A stretch of 64,000 nt of DNA from Mitsuaria sp. 7 (GTDB lineage: Bacteria > Pseudomonadota > Gammaproteobacteria > Burkholderiales > Burkholderiaceae_C). Location: contig NZ_CP011514.1 in NCBI RefSeq assembly GCF_001653795.1, forward strand, positions 1,114,163-1,178,162, in the 5' to 3' direction. Under the pieces are notes generated by a model. That model did no database searches and was not told where the DNA came from. It worked only from the letters and a program-made list of their open reading frames with translations. Position numbers and translations under genes: made by a program. This document shows, piece after piece, positions 19,115 through 28,173 of the stretch; the stretch's first letter is position 1; each line of letters begins with the position of its first letter.

Positions 19115-20200
19115 ATGAGCATCCAATTCATCGGCATGATCCAGTCGCAGAAGACGTCCGAAATCCACCCGGCCAGCGGCCCGGTGGTGGATCCGGATTA
19201 CGTGACCGCCTTCGCCCAGGCGCACGAGGCGGCGGGCTTCGACCGCATCCTCGTGCCGCACCATTCGACGGGACCCAGCGCGCAGCTGACGATCGCCCAC
19301 GCGGCGGCGCACACCTCGCGCATCGGTTTCCTGCTGGCGCACCGGCCCGGCTTCATCGCGCCGACGCTGGCCGCGCGCGAGCTCGCGACGCTCGACCAGT
19401 TCACCGGCGGCCGGCTGGCGGTGCATGTGATCTCCGGCGGCTCGGACGCCGAGCAGCGCCGCGATGGCGACTACCTCGACCACGACCAGCGCTACGAGCG
19501 GACCGACGAATACGTCGGTCTGCTGCGACAGCTCTGGACCAGCGATCAGCCCTTCGATCACGAAGGCACGCACTACCGCTTCGACGGCGGCTTCAGCGAG
19601 GTCAAGCCGCGCCAGCAGCCGCACCTCCCAGTGTTCTTCGGCGGCGCGTCCGACGCGGCGCTGCCGGTGGCCGGCAAGCATGCGGATGTCTATGCGCTCT
19701 GGGGCGAATCGCTGGAACAGACCGCCGACCTGACGCGGCGCGTGCGCGCGGAGGCGGCGCGCCATGGGCGGAGCATCGGGTTCTCTGTGTCCTTCCGGCC
19801 GATCCTGGCGGATACCGAGGAGGCCGCCTGGGCCCGCGCAGAGCGCATCCTCGAGGACACACGCCGCCTGCGCGTCGCCGCCGGCTACAGCCGCGGCGGA
19901 CCGCAGCAGAGCGAGGGGGCGCGGCGCCTGCTCGCCGCGGCGGAGAAGGGCAGCCGCGTCGACAAGCGCCTGTGGACCGAGATCGCGCGCGAGACCGGCG
20001 CGCGGCACAACAGCACCGCGCTGGTCGGCACGCCGGAGCAGGTGGCCGAGGCGCTGCTCGACTACTACGACCTGGGCGTCACGACCTTCCTGATCCGCGG
20101 CTTCGATCCGCTGGAGGACGCGATCGACTACGGCCGCGAGTTGATCCCGCGCACACGGGCGCTCGTCGAGCAGCGCCTCGCGCAGCGCCGGGCGGCTTGA
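19115..20200 (+). CDS. LLM-class flavin monooxygenase, alkanesulfonate monooxygenase-like
   Basis: 361-aa luciferase-like TIM-barrel monooxygenase. The sequence follows SsuD: FDRILVPHHSTGPS near the start, LATLDQFTGGRLAVHVISGG in the middle, and GTHYRFDGGF with PHLPVFFGGAS toward the FMN side. These enzymes use reduced flavin from a partner reductase to release sulfite from sulfonates. No flavin reductase (SsuE) is nearby. The gene after it encodes an SsuA-like binding protein, separated by 37 nt, so the two are likely co-transcribed. Confidence 0.9.
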   Translation: MSIQFIGMIQSQKTSEIHPASGPVVDPDYVTAFAQAHEAAGFDRILVPHHSTGPSAQLTIAHAAAHTSRIGFLLAHRPGFIAPTLAARELATLDQFTGGRLAVHVISGGSDAEQRRDGDYLDHDQRYERTDEYVGLLRQLWTSDQPFDHEGTHYRFDGGFSEVKPRQQPHLPVFFGGASDAALPVAGKHADVYALWGESLEQTADLTRRVRAEAARHGRSIGFSVSFRPILADTEEAAWARAERILEDTRRLRVAAGYSRGGPQQSEGARRLLAAAEKGSRVDKRLWTEIARETGARHNSTALVGTPEQVAEALLDYYDLGVTTFLIRGFDPLEDAIDYGRELIPRTRALVEQRLAQRRAA

Positions 20201-20237
20201 TCCCGGTTCGCATTTCCTTCTCCGCTTCGAGGACTGC

Positions 20238-21194
20238 ATGAGTTCCCATTCCAACGACTTCTCGCGCCGCCGGGCGCTCACCGGCGGAGCCGCACTCGCG
20301 GCATTGGCTGCCATTCCCTACGTGCGCTCCGTGCGCGCACAGGGCCGCATCGTGGTGAAGGCCGGCGACCAGAAGGGCAATCTGCGCGCGTTGCTCGAGG
20401 CGGCGGATGAACTCCGCCAGCTGCCCTACGAGATCCAGTGGAGCGAGTTCCCCGCCGCCGCGCCGCTGGCCGAGGCGCTCAACGCGGAGGCCGTGGACTT
20501 CGGCCCGATCGGCGACGCGCCGCTGCTCTTCGCGATCGCCGCGGGCACGCGCATCAAGGCCTTCGCCGTGAACCGCTCCGATGCCTACGGCACGGCGGTG
20601 CTGGTGCGGCCGGACTCGCCGTTCAAGACGGCCGCCGACCTCAAGGGCAAGTCCATCGGCACGAACCGCGGCTCGATCGGGCACTTCATCGCGCTGAAGG
20701 CGCTGGCGTCGGCGGGGCTCAAGCCGGACGACGCGCAGGTCCGCTTCCTGCCGCCTGCGGAGGCGAAGCTCGCATTGACGCAGGGCTCGCTGGACGCGTG
20801 GGCGACGTGGGAGCCCTACACCGCGCTCGCGGAAACCGCGGGTCACGCCCGCGTGCTGGTGAGCGGGCGAGGGCAGTGGTCCGGGCTCAGCTTCCTGGCG
20901 GCGACCGACAAGGCGCTTGCAACCAAACGCGAGGCGCTGGCCGACCTGGCGCAGCGCGTGAAGCGCGCTCAGGCCTGGTCCTATCAGCACGTGCCGGAGT
21001 TCTCCGCGGCGCTGGCACGCATCATCGGCATCCCCGTCGAGGCCGCGCGCCTGCAGTTCGAGCGCCGCGCCACGCGCTGGATCGCGCTCGACGACCAGGT
21101 GCTCGCGGACCAGCAGCGCAGCGCGGATTTCTATCTGAGCGTGGGGCTGCTGAAACAGCGCCTGGATGTGAGACCGACCATCACGCTGGTGTGA
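20238..21194 (+). CDS. ABC substrate-binding protein, aliphatic sulfonate type (SsuA-like)
   Basis: 318-aa periplasmic binding protein. The N-terminus has a twin-arginine-like motif (SRRRALTG) followed by a short hydrophobic stretch and cleavage near VRAQG. The mature part has the SsuA/TauA-type core: VKAGDQKGNLRALLEA, EFPAAAPLAEALNAEAVDFG and DLKGKSIGTNRGSIGHF. It should capture sulfonates for an ABC importer. The cognate permease (SsuC) and ATPase (SsuB) are not in this window. The downstream gene is an AraC regulator 15 nt away. Confidence 0.88.
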   Translation: MSSHSNDFSRRRALTGGAALAALAAIPYVRSVRAQGRIVVKAGDQKGNLRALLEAADELRQLPYEIQWSEFPAAAPLAEALNAEAVDFGPIGDAPLLFAIAAGTRIKAFAVNRSDAYGTAVLVRPDSPFKTAADLKGKSIGTNRGSIGHFIALKALASAGLKPDDAQVRFLPPAEAKLALTQGSLDAWATWEPYTALAETAGHARVLVSGRGQWSGLSFLAATDKALATKREALADLAQRVKRAQAWSYQHVPEFSAALARIIGIPVEAARLQFERRATRWIALDDQVLADQQRSADFYLSVGLLKQRLDVRPTITLV

Positions 21195-21209
21195 GCGTCA
21201 GAATGCGGC

Positions 21210-22085
21210 ATGCAACCAGCTGCCGAACTCCCTGAGAACCTGCTGAGCGTGACCAGCGCCAGCCGCACGTGGGCGGGCGTGAACGTCATCGCGGCGGAAT
21301 TCGTCTGTGCCGGACGGGTCATGTATCAGGTGCCTCACCAGGAAGAGGCGCGACTCGGCATGATCTACGAGGAAGTGGGCACCCATCGTTCCGAGCCTCG
21401 ATTGAATCGGGATGCCGCGTGTCCGGTCGACTACAAGCCGCGGCAGATCAACTATGTGCCCGCGGGGATGACGATCTGGGGATTCAGCGAGGACGCGCGA
21501 CACGTCAAGGACGTGAGGCTGGGTTTCGACGTGGCCGCGCTCAGCGAACGCTGCCACCTGTCGCACACCGGCGGACTGGCGCAGACGCCGCTCCTGCGTT
21601 TCTCGGACGAGCGGATCATGACCTTGATGAAGCTGCTGGCCGATGCCGTCCCCGATCCCGATCCTTCGGTCCAGCTGTACGGGGATGCGCTCGTCACCGC
21701 GCTCGCGGTCCGCTTCCTCGGCCGGACGGACCCTCGCGGCGCGAAGGCGGGATCGAAGCTGTCGCCGCTCCAGTTGAGGGACGCCTTGAGCTTCCTCGAA
21801 GCCCACATGCCGCAGCGCGTGGAACTGGCCGCCTTGGCGAAGCTCGCGGGCCTGTCACCGTCGCACTACAACCGGGCGTTCAAGGCATCCACGGGTCTCG
21901 CCCCTTACCAGTGGCAGCTGCAGGCGCGGATCCAGCGTGCCCAGGCGCTGATGCTGGACAGCGCCGGCTCCCTGGAGGACATCGCCGAAGCGACCGGGTT
22001 TGCCGATGCGGTGCACTTCGGGCGGACCTTCCGCCGGTTGACCGGAGCGACGCCGTCGGCGTGGCGGAAGGACCGTCTCAGCTGA
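21210..22085 (+). CDS. AraC family transcriptional regulator
   Basis: 291-aa AraC-type regulator. The C-terminal domain shows both helices: LAALAKLAGLSPSHYNRAF and LEDIAEATGFADAVHFGRTF, ending with the typical GATPSAWR. The N-terminal 180 residues form a sensor domain without a motif I recognise. Its start lies 15 nt after the SsuA-like gene, but its function may relate instead to the SDR gene downstream (about 190 bp away, same strand). Start choice is the first ATG; no strong ribosome site is visible. Confidence 0.87.
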   Translation: MQPAAELPENLLSVTSASRTWAGVNVIAAEFVCAGRVMYQVPHQEEARLGMIYEEVGTHRSEPRLNRDAACPVDYKPRQINYVPAGMTIWGFSEDARHVKDVRLGFDVAALSERCHLSHTGGLAQTPLLRFSDERIMTLMKLLADAVPDPDPSVQLYGDALVTALAVRFLGRTDPRGAKAGSKLSPLQLRDALSFLEAHMPQRVELAALAKLAGLSPSHYNRAFKASTGLAPYQWQLQARIQRAQALMLDSAGSLEDIAEATGFADAVHFGRTFRRLTGATPSAWRKDRLS

Positions 22086-22276
22086 CGCGCTGATCCACGA
22101 TCCTTCGCGTCGATCTGCGACATCGGGCGACACCGGGTGACGAGCAATTCCAGGCGGATTCGAGCAATCGCGATCATTGTCCCGACGGCCCACGCGGTCG
22201 ACACTTTTCCTTTGTCGGCGGAGACGACGGCGGGTATTCCATCCGCCGCCGGCCCGACTGAATCGAAGGAATGGAC

Positions 22277-23017
22277 ATGATCGACTTGAAGGGAAAGCGC
22301 GCGTTGGTGACCGGCGGATCGCGGGGCATAGGCGCGGCCATCGCCACGGCCCTGGCGGAGAACGGCGCCGAAGTGGCTTTCACTTATCGGCATTCGGCCG
22401 ACAAGGCGCTGGCGCTGGCGCGCGCCATCGAGGGCACGGGACGTCGCGCCGTGGCGATCCAGGCCGACAGCGCGGATCCCGAGGCAATCACGCGCTCGGT
22501 GCGCGAGGCCGTCGCGGCGCTGGGCGGGATCGACATCCTCGTCAACAGCGCCGCCATCGGCCACAACGGTCTGATCGCCGATCTGGACCTGGGCGACTAC
22601 CAGACCCTGATGGACACCAACGTGCGCGCCCCCGTGCTGTATGCCCAGGCCGTGATCCCGCATCTCGCCGAAGGCGGTCGGATCGTCTCGATCGGATCGG
22701 GGCTGGCGGAGCGGGTGCCGTTCCCCGGCGTCACCGCCTACGCGATGACGAAGGCGGCGCTGCTTGCCTTCACTCGCGGCCTGTCGCGCGAGCTGGGTCC
22801 GAAAGGCATCACGGTGAACATCGTCCATCCGGGATCCACCGACACGGACGCCAATCCCGCGGACGGCCCGGCCGCCGATTTCCAGCGCGGCATGACCTCG
22901 CTGGGTCGCTTCGGCCAGCCGAAGGAAATCGCAAACGCGGTGGTCTTCCTTGCCAGTCCCGCAGCGAGCGTGATCACGGGCGCGTCGCTGGTCGCGGACG
23001 CCGGGGCGATCGCCTGA
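22277..23017 (+). CDS. SDR family NAD(P)-dependent oxidoreductase
   Basis: 246-aa classical short-chain dehydrogenase. The cofactor motif is TGGSRGIG near the N-terminus, followed by NSAAIGHNG (NNAG position), the catalytic Ser in SIGSG and YxxxK in YAMTKAALLAF. The C-terminus has the usual GSTDTDANP after the active site. I prefer the ATG at 22277 because AAGGA lies 6 nt upstream; the ATG at 22271 would touch that site. Probably reduces or oxidises a small carbonyl or alcohol substrate; the substrate is unknown. It may be controlled by the AraC gene before it. Confidence 0.9.
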   Translation: MIDLKGKRALVTGGSRGIGAAIATALAENGAEVAFTYRHSADKALALARAIEGTGRRAVAIQADSADPEAITRSVREAVAALGGIDILVNSAAIGHNGLIADLDLGDYQTLMDTNVRAPVLYAQAVIPHLAEGGRIVSIGSGLAERVPFPGVTAYAMTKAALLAFTRGLSRELGPKGITVNIVHPGSTDTDANPADGPAADFQRGMTSLGRFGQPKEIANAVVFLASPAASVITGASLVADAGAIA

Positions 23018-23084
23018 TTTCGCGAAACGGGGGGCGCCGTTCACCGCACCTGCTGGAACTCGATGGCGACGGGTCATCTCTCGT

Positions 23085-23963
23085 TCATTCGGCAGACCTG
23101 TCTGCGGCCTTCGACTCGAACTTCGCCAGCTCGCTGTCCGTGAAGTCCGCCGACAGGGCGACGGCCTGCTGCCTTTCCAATTCCGCGAGACGTGTCGACA
23201 GCGCCTGCCTGACATTCGCGTACGAGTCCGCGCCCAGCACCAGGCGTCGGGGCAGCGGGTCGCGACGATCGACGATCTCCAGCATCGACGTCGTCATCCG
23301 GTCCGGGTCGCCTTTGATGACCCAGCTGCCATCGAGCCCGTCGCGCAGCTGCTGCACCGGCGTGTCTTGGTAGGCCGGCGTGGGCGCCGTCTTCACGAGG
23401 TTGGTCCCGAACTCCGTGCGGGCCGGCCCGGGCTCCACGAGCGTGATCTCGATGCCGAACGAGGCGACCTCCTGGCACACCGCCTCCACGAAACCTTCCA
23501 CGCCCCACTTGGTCGCGTGATACAGGCTGAAGCCGGGATAGGCGCATTGGCCGCCTTCGCTCGAGATCTGCAGGACGCGTCCGCCGCCTTGCGCACGCAG
23601 GTGCGGCAGCGCCGAGCGGATCAGCGCGATGGCGCCGATGAGGTTCACGTCGATGATGTCGCGCAGCTGGCGATCGTCCGTTTCCTCGGCCGCGCCGAAG
23701 ACGCCGTAGCCCGCGTTGCTGACCAGGATGTCGATGCGCCCCGCGCGCTGGAACGCGTCGTCCACGGCGCCGCGGACTGCGGCCGGATCCTTGAGCTCGA
23801 GGGCCACGATCCGCAGACGCTCCGGATGATTCGCGCGCAGATCGGGCAGGGCATTGGCGTTGCGGCTCGTGCCGATGACTTGATCGCCGCGTGACAGCGC
23901 CTTCTCGGCCAGCAGCCGGCCGATGCCGCTGGATACGCCGGTGATGAACCAGGTCTTGCTCAT
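23085..23963 (-). CDS. SDR family oxidoreductase
   Basis: 292-aa short-chain dehydrogenase. Motifs are TGVSSGIGR (cofactor), NAGYGVFG, the catalytic Ser in SSEGG, and YHATKWGVEGF (YxxxK). The extra 40 residues at the C-terminus fit the longer SDR subgroup often annotated as SDR family oxidoreductase with a C-terminal helix. The start at 23963 gives this normal length. It is divergent from a LysR regulator 121 bp away, the classical regulator/target arrangement. Confidence 0.9.
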   Translation of the reverse strand: MSKTWFITGVSSGIGRLLAEKALSRGDQVIGTSRNANALPDLRANHPERLRIVALELKDPAAVRGAVDDAFQRAGRIDILVSNAGYGVFGAAEETDDRQLRDIIDVNLIGAIALIRSALPHLRAQGGGRVLQISSEGGQCAYPGFSLYHATKWGVEGFVEAVCQEVASFGIEITLVEPGPARTEFGTNLVKTAPTPAYQDTPVQQLRDGLDGSWVIKGDPDRMTTSMLEIVDRRDPLPRRLVLGADSYANVRQALSTRLAELERQQAVALSADFTDSELAKFESKAADRSAE

Positions 23964-24042
23964 GCTTCGTTCCTGAAAGAATGGGATGGCCTTCAGCGTA
24001 GGTCCGCGTGCCTCCCGGATTGACCTGCCTCCGCGAACAGGC

Positions 24043-24061
24043 TGATGAAACCAGGCCATCA
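24043..24061. promoter_or_regulatory. Candidate LysR-type operator
   Basis: Inverted repeat TGATG-N9-CATCA lies in the 121-bp divergent gap between the SDR gene (start 23963) and the LysR gene (start 24085). LysR-type proteins usually bind dyads of this size close to their own promoter. Only sequence symmetry and position support this. Confidence 0.4.
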
Positions 24062-24084
24062 ATCCCGCAGGAGTCTTCAACGAC

Positions 24085-24978
24085 ATGCCCCGTCCTTCCT
24101 TCAACGACCTGAACGCGTTCGTCCTGGTGGCGACGCACCGCAACTTCCGGCGCGCGGCGGAGGAGGTCGGGGTGGCGCCTTCCACGCTCAGCCACGCGAT
24201 GAAGTCGCTGGAGAAGAGCCTGGGCGTGCGCCTGCTCAACCGGACCACGCGCAGCGTCGCGCTGACCGAGGCCGGCGAGCGGCTCTTCACCCGGCTGACG
24301 CCGGTGCTGGAAGACGTGGACGCCGCGCTGGCGGAGGCGTCCGCCACGCGCGGCGTGCCGGCCGGGACCGTGCGCCTCAATGCGCCGGAGACGGCGGCCT
24401 GGCTCCTGGTGCGGGAGGTGGTGCCGTGGGTGCTGGACCGGTTCGTCGACGTGTCGGTGGACCTGGTCACCGAGGGCCGCTTCGTGGACATCGTCGAGGC
24501 CGGCTTCGATGCCGGCGTGCGTCTGGGCGAGTCGGTGCCGCAGGACATGGTGGCGGTGAGATTCGGCGGCGACATCCGCTTCGTGACCGTCGCGTCGCCC
24601 AACTACCTGAAACGGGCGGGCCCGCCGACCTCGCCGCAGGACCTGCAGCGTCACGCCGGCATCCGGCACCGGATGCCGAGCGGCAAGCTGTACCGCTGGG
24701 AGTTCGAGCGCCGCGGCGAGAAGCTCGCCATCGATGTCCCGGGTCGCCTGACCCTGAACAGCATCGCGCTGATGGTGGAAGCGGCGCTCGAGGACCGGGG
24801 CATCGCGTATGTGCCGGAACCCGCGGTGGCGCCTTATCTCCGCAGCGGACGGCTGGAGACGGTCCTGGACGACTGGTGCCCGCCGGGGCCAGGTCTTGTC
24901 CTCTACTACCCGGGCCATCGGCAGGTGCCGTCGGCGCTCCAGGCGTTCATCCAGGTCCTGCGCGAGCGGCTGCCGTAG
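24085..24978 (+). CDS. LysR family transcriptional regulator
   Basis: 297-aa LysR regulator. The N-terminal winged helix-turn-helix reads DLNAFVLVATHRNFRRAAEE, then VAPSTLSHAMKSLEKSLGVRLLNRTTRSV. The C-terminal effector domain is the two-lobed binding-protein fold with a long linker helix. GCAGGAG about 11 nt upstream is a plausible ribosome site. It is divergent from the SDR gene it probably controls and ends 1 bp before the convergent small membrane protein gene. Confidence 0.92.
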   Translation: MPRPSFNDLNAFVLVATHRNFRRAAEEVGVAPSTLSHAMKSLEKSLGVRLLNRTTRSVALTEAGERLFTRLTPVLEDVDAALAEASATRGVPAGTVRLNAPETAAWLLVREVVPWVLDRFVDVSVDLVTEGRFVDIVEAGFDAGVRLGESVPQDMVAVRFGGDIRFVTVASPNYLKRAGPPTSPQDLQRHAGIRHRMPSGKLYRWEFERRGEKLAIDVPGRLTLNSIALMVEAALEDRGIAYVPEPAVAPYLRSGRLETVLDDWCPPGPGLVLYYPGHRQVPSALQAFIQVLRERLP

Positions 24979-24979
24979 C

Positions 24980-25198
24980 TCAGTGCGGATCGGGGCGCCG
25001 GCGCGGGTCCCTGCGGGCCTGTGGCCTGGCGCTGCCATGCCAGGCGAGGGCGGCGCTGCAGGCCAGCAGCAGCGCCGATCCCAGGAAGTTGCCCAAGGCC
25101 TCTTCCGGCTGCGACGGTTGGAGTTCCCATCCCACCCGCGCATTCCACACCGCGATCGCCGCCAAGGCCACCGCCGCCACCGTGTGCGTGACTCGCAT
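24980..25198 (-). CDS. Small two-helix membrane protein, unknown
   Basis: 72-aa protein. Two hydrophobic stretches are visible, one at about residues 4-20 and one at about 38-53 (FLGSALLLACSAALAW), with a basic, Pro-rich C-terminus. A clear ribosome site (GAGGAG, about 5 nt before the ATG) supports translation. I do not recognise a family. It lies between a convergent LysR gene and the upstream DHA2 exporter gene on the same strand, 134 bp away. Confidence 0.6.
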   Translation of the reverse strand: MRVTHTVAAVALAAIAVWNARVGWELQPSQPEEALGNFLGSALLLACSAALAWHGSARPQARRDPRRRPDPH

Positions 25199-25332
25199 CC
25201 CGACTCCTCGTTCTTGTCAGGAAATCGTAGCCGGGAAATGTTCGGTAGCGAACATAGGACGTGGCGAAGTGGCCTCGTGGCTCCCCGGATCGAGGGGGAT
25301 GGACCGCCGGCGAACACGCGGGAGGCGCCCCT

Positions 25333-26769
25333 TCAGGTCGACGCGAGCCTCGCCGCGACGCGAGCGCTCGACCTCGAAGCAACGATCGAGAAGATCGCCG
25401 CCACGCTCAGGCTGGCCCCGATGCACAGCATGGCGACCATCAGCGCCCGGGCCATGGACGCCGCACCCGGTGACGTGCCCGCGACGCTGAAGAACACGCC
25501 GCCGATGACTGCCACGCCGAGCGCCGCACTGATCTGCAAGGCTGAATTCGTGATGCCGGCGATCATCCCGGAACCGGTCGCCGGCGCGCGATTGATGATG
25601 GCGCGGACGAGCGTCGGCAACGCCCACCCTTGACCGAAGCCCAGCAGTCCGACCGCGGCGATCAGCGGACCTTGAGCCGGCATCTGTCCGGGCGTCGCCG
25701 CCACCAGCACGGCGAGGAGCACGCACCCGGCCACTTCGAGCAGCATGCCGATGGCGGGCATCCGGTCGCCGAAGACGCGGGTGGCCAGCGGCGTCGTCAA
25801 CGGCCCGATGAAGGCGCCGACACCGAACGGCAGGAACACCAGCCCCGTCGCCAGGGGGCTCAAGCCGATCGCCGACTGCAGGTAGACGGAGAACACCAGG
25901 AAGAAGGCGGAGACGACGTAGAAGAAGAGCACGCCCGTGAGGCCGCTCATCAAGCCAGGCATGCGCACGAGGTCGACGCTGACGAGCGGAACGCCGCCCC
26001 GGCGTGCGAAGGCCTTCTCGTATTGCCAGAAGCAGAAGCCGGCGAGCGGACACGCGATCAGCATCGCGCAGGCCCACCAGGGCCAGCCCCGCTCACGCCC
26101 TTCGACCAGCGGCACGATCAGCAGGCCCAGCGTGAGCGCGCACAGCAGCACGCCGATCCGGTCGATGGGCGCCGGGCTGTCGCCGCGGACGTCGGGCAGC
26201 AAGGGCAGGCCGAAGATCAGGACCGCGACCACCACGGGCAGGTTGATGAGGAAGATGATTCGCCACTCGAGGTGGAGGATGTCCGCGGAGATCAACGCAC
26301 CGCCCAGCGCCTGCGCGGCGACCGCCGCCAGCCCGACCGCCGCGCCGTAAAGGCCCAGCGCGCGTGAACGCTCCTGCTCCGGGAAGAGGGCGTGGATGGA
26401 GGCCAGCCCCTGCGGCGCCATGGCGGCGGCGCTAAGGCCTTGAAGCACCCGCCCGATGATCAGCATGGCGGGCGACGTTGCGAGGCCGCACATCACCGAC
26501 GTCAGTCCGAAGCCGGTGATGCCGATCAGGAAGATCCGGCGCCGGCCGAAGAGGTCGCCCAGCCGTCCTCCGGTGATGAGGAAGACCGCATACGCCGCGG
26601 CATAGCCGGAGATCACGAGTTGCAGTTCTGCAGCGCTTGTTTGGAGCGTGCCTTGGATGGACGGCAGGGCGACATTCACGATGAAGAAGTCCAGCGGAGG
26701 CAGGAACGCCCCCACCAGCAACACCGCGAACGCCGACCACCGACGCGTGGCGGAGGTCGTCGTTTGCAT
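25333..26769 (-). CDS. MFS transporter, DHA2 (14-TM) drug-exporter type
   Basis: 478-aa major facilitator protein. Helix 1 has the DHA2 signature LDFFIVNVALPSIQG, and loop 2-3 has motif A as GGRLGDLFGRRR. About 14 hydrophobic segments are present, matching the EmrB/QacA type. It follows the NTF2-like gene by 23 nt on the same strand, and a TetR gene is divergent beyond that. The arrangement suggests an inducible efflux or detoxification unit. The substrate is unknown. Confidence 0.92.
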   Translation of the reverse strand: MQTTTSATRRWSAFAVLLVGAFLPPLDFFIVNVALPSIQGTLQTSAAELQLVISGYAAAYAVFLITGGRLGDLFGRRRIFLIGITGFGLTSVMCGLATSPAMLIIGRVLQGLSAAAMAPQGLASIHALFPEQERSRALGLYGAAVGLAAVAAQALGGALISADILHLEWRIIFLINLPVVVAVLIFGLPLLPDVRGDSPAPIDRIGVLLCALTLGLLIVPLVEGRERGWPWWACAMLIACPLAGFCFWQYEKAFARRGGVPLVSVDLVRMPGLMSGLTGVLFFYVVSAFFLVFSVYLQSAIGLSPLATGLVFLPFGVGAFIGPLTTPLATRVFGDRMPAIGMLLEVAGCVLLAVLVAATPGQMPAQGPLIAAVGLLGFGQGWALPTLVRAIINRAPATGSGMIAGITNSALQISAALGVAVIGGVFFSVAGTSPGAASMARALMVAMLCIGASLSVAAIFSIVASRSSARVAARLAST

Positions 26770-26792
26770 GAGCTTGATGGCCGCGGTTCGGA

Positions 26793-27266
26793 TCAGGCCG
26801 GGCGGCCGAAACGTTCTGTTCCCATGATGGGGACCCAGTTCTGGAGCGGGACGGCGTAGTGCATGGTGAAGGTGCGCTCCAGGAAAGCCCAGCGGCCGTC
26901 GCGCCGCTGATAGACGTCGCGGTACTGGCCGCTCACCTGCAGCGGCCCCTGGTCGACGTCGTAGAAGATGCAGTCCGCGGCGACCAGACCGTGGCCGTTG
27001 TCGCCGTCCACGGTGATCAGCGCATTCGCCATCCAGTGATGCATGTGGGGCATGCGTTTCATGTTGACGCTCGCCTGCGCCAGGATGGCCTCGAGTCCCT
27101 CGGCGTTGCCGTTCGCGCCCAGGAGCAGTCGCGACTCGGGATGCCAGAGGGTCGCCAGCAGTTCCTCGTTCATGGTGTCGAACGCCTCGGCGTAGTTGGC
27201 GATCAGCGCATCGATCGCGAAGCGGCTTTCGATCGCATCCAGGCGTGCTTCAAGTTCTTTGGACAT
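26793..27266 (-). CDS. Nuclear transport factor 2-like (SnoaL-type) protein
   Basis: 157-aa protein of the NTF2/SnoaL-like fold: ELEARLDAIESRFAIDALIA, then a helix around YAEAFDTMNEELLATLWHP and a beta-rich half with GQYRDVYQRRDGRW. The start at 27266 is chosen because AGGAG lies 5 nt upstream; an in-frame start at 27332 would run through the operator region. Relatives include small hydrolases, isomerases and dehydratases; the activity here is unknown. First gene of a unit with the DHA2 exporter. Confidence 0.85.
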   Translation of the reverse strand: MSKELEARLDAIESRFAIDALIANYAEAFDTMNEELLATLWHPESRLLLGANGNAEGLEAILAQASVNMKRMPHMHHWMANALITVDGDNGHGLVAADCIFYDVDQGPLQVSGQYRDVYQRRDGRWAFLERTFTMHYAVPLQNWVPIMGTERFGRPA

Positions 27267-27282
27267 GGGGGCTCCTGATTGA

Positions 27283-27496
27283 ATACCGATTGGTACAAAA
27301 ATAGAGAAAAAAATGCGAGGTCGTGTGAACACCTCGCCTGCGCTGATTTACGTATCGAGCGGTACAAATATAAGGCAGCGTCGAAGGCCGTGTCAACGGA
27401 CTTGTGCGCGACGCGTCGTCGTGCGGAAGCGTATTGAGGACGACGGCATGGGGCGGAGGGCCGTGTGTTGTCCGATGATTGTGTATCGATTAGTAT
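27283..27496. promoter_or_regulatory. Three-copy TetR-type operator set
   Basis: Three related dyads lie between the divergent NTF2-like and TetR genes: ATACCGATTGGTAC at 27283-27296, GTATCGAGCGGTAC at 27352-27365 and GTATCGATTAGTAT at 27483-27496. The shared form is GTAYCGATTGGTAC. The first two are also followed by similar A/T-rich tails (AAAAATA, AAATATA). One sits near each gene start, as expected for a TetR repressor controlling both directions. A separate hairpin, GCGAGGT/ACCTCGC, lies at 27316-27338. Confidence 0.65.
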
Positions 27497-27522
27497 GTAT
27501 CTTTTGACTGTGGGAGATCTCC

Positions 27523-28152
27523 ATGGCTCAGCGGGGCCGACCACGCACCTTCGACCGCGATGCGGCGGTCACTTCGGCGATGCACCTGTTCTGGGAGCAC
27601 GGCTTTGAATCGACGTCCTTGTCGCAGCTGAAGGCGGCGATGGGCGAGGGGATCTCCGCGCCCAGCTTCTACGCGGCCTTCGAGTCCAAGGAGGCGCTGT
27701 ACAAGGAGGCCCTGGAGCGGTACATGGCGATCTACGGCAACCTGACCCGGAGCCTGCATGACACGTCGGTCCCGCCGCGGGAGGGCGTGTTCCTGGCGCT
27801 GCAACGGTCGGCGAAGATGCAGACGGAGAGCGGGCATCCGAAGGGCTGCATGGTGGCGCTGGGCGTCGTCGGCGCCGCCTCCACGGGCAGCGAGGCCGTC
27901 ACCCAGCTGCTGCGGGAGGTGCGCAGTCGCACCCGCGCCGGCTTCCGCGCCTGCGTGGAGCGGGGCATCAAGAGCGGGGAGCTGCGCGACACCACGGATC
28001 CGGCGTCGCTGGCCATCGCGTTCGACAGCTTCTTCCAGGGCCTGTCGGTGCTCGCCCGCGATCGCGTCCGGCACGCCGTCATCGAGAAGGCCGTGACCGA
28101 GGCGATGGGGATGTGGGATGCCGCGACGGATCGGGCGACTCCGGCCCGATAG
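27523..28152 (+). CDS. TetR family transcriptional regulator
   Basis: 209-aa TetR regulator. The N-terminal helix-turn-helix region reads FDRDAAVTSAMHLFWEHGFE, with recognition helix around ISAPSFYAAFESKEALY. The C-terminal ligand domain is all-helical. GGGAG about 10 nt before the ATG fits a ribosome site. Divergent from the NTF2-like/exporter unit, with three shared operator-like dyads between them, so it most likely represses that unit and itself. Confidence 0.92.
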   Translation: MAQRGRPRTFDRDAAVTSAMHLFWEHGFESTSLSQLKAAMGEGISAPSFYAAFESKEALYKEALERYMAIYGNLTRSLHDTSVPPREGVFLALQRSAKMQTESGHPKGCMVALGVVGAASTGSEAVTQLLREVRSRTRAGFRACVERGIKSGELRDTTDPASLAIAFDSFFQGLSVLARDRVRHAVIEKAVTEAMGMWDAATDRATPAR

Positions 28153-28173
28153 CGCGTGAAGCGAGGCGCCCGG

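Noticed and set aside
18980..20314. Minus-strand extension upstream of the cupin gene
   Set aside because: It lies opposite the SsuD-like gene, and the cupin has its own ATG at 18979 that gives a normal length.
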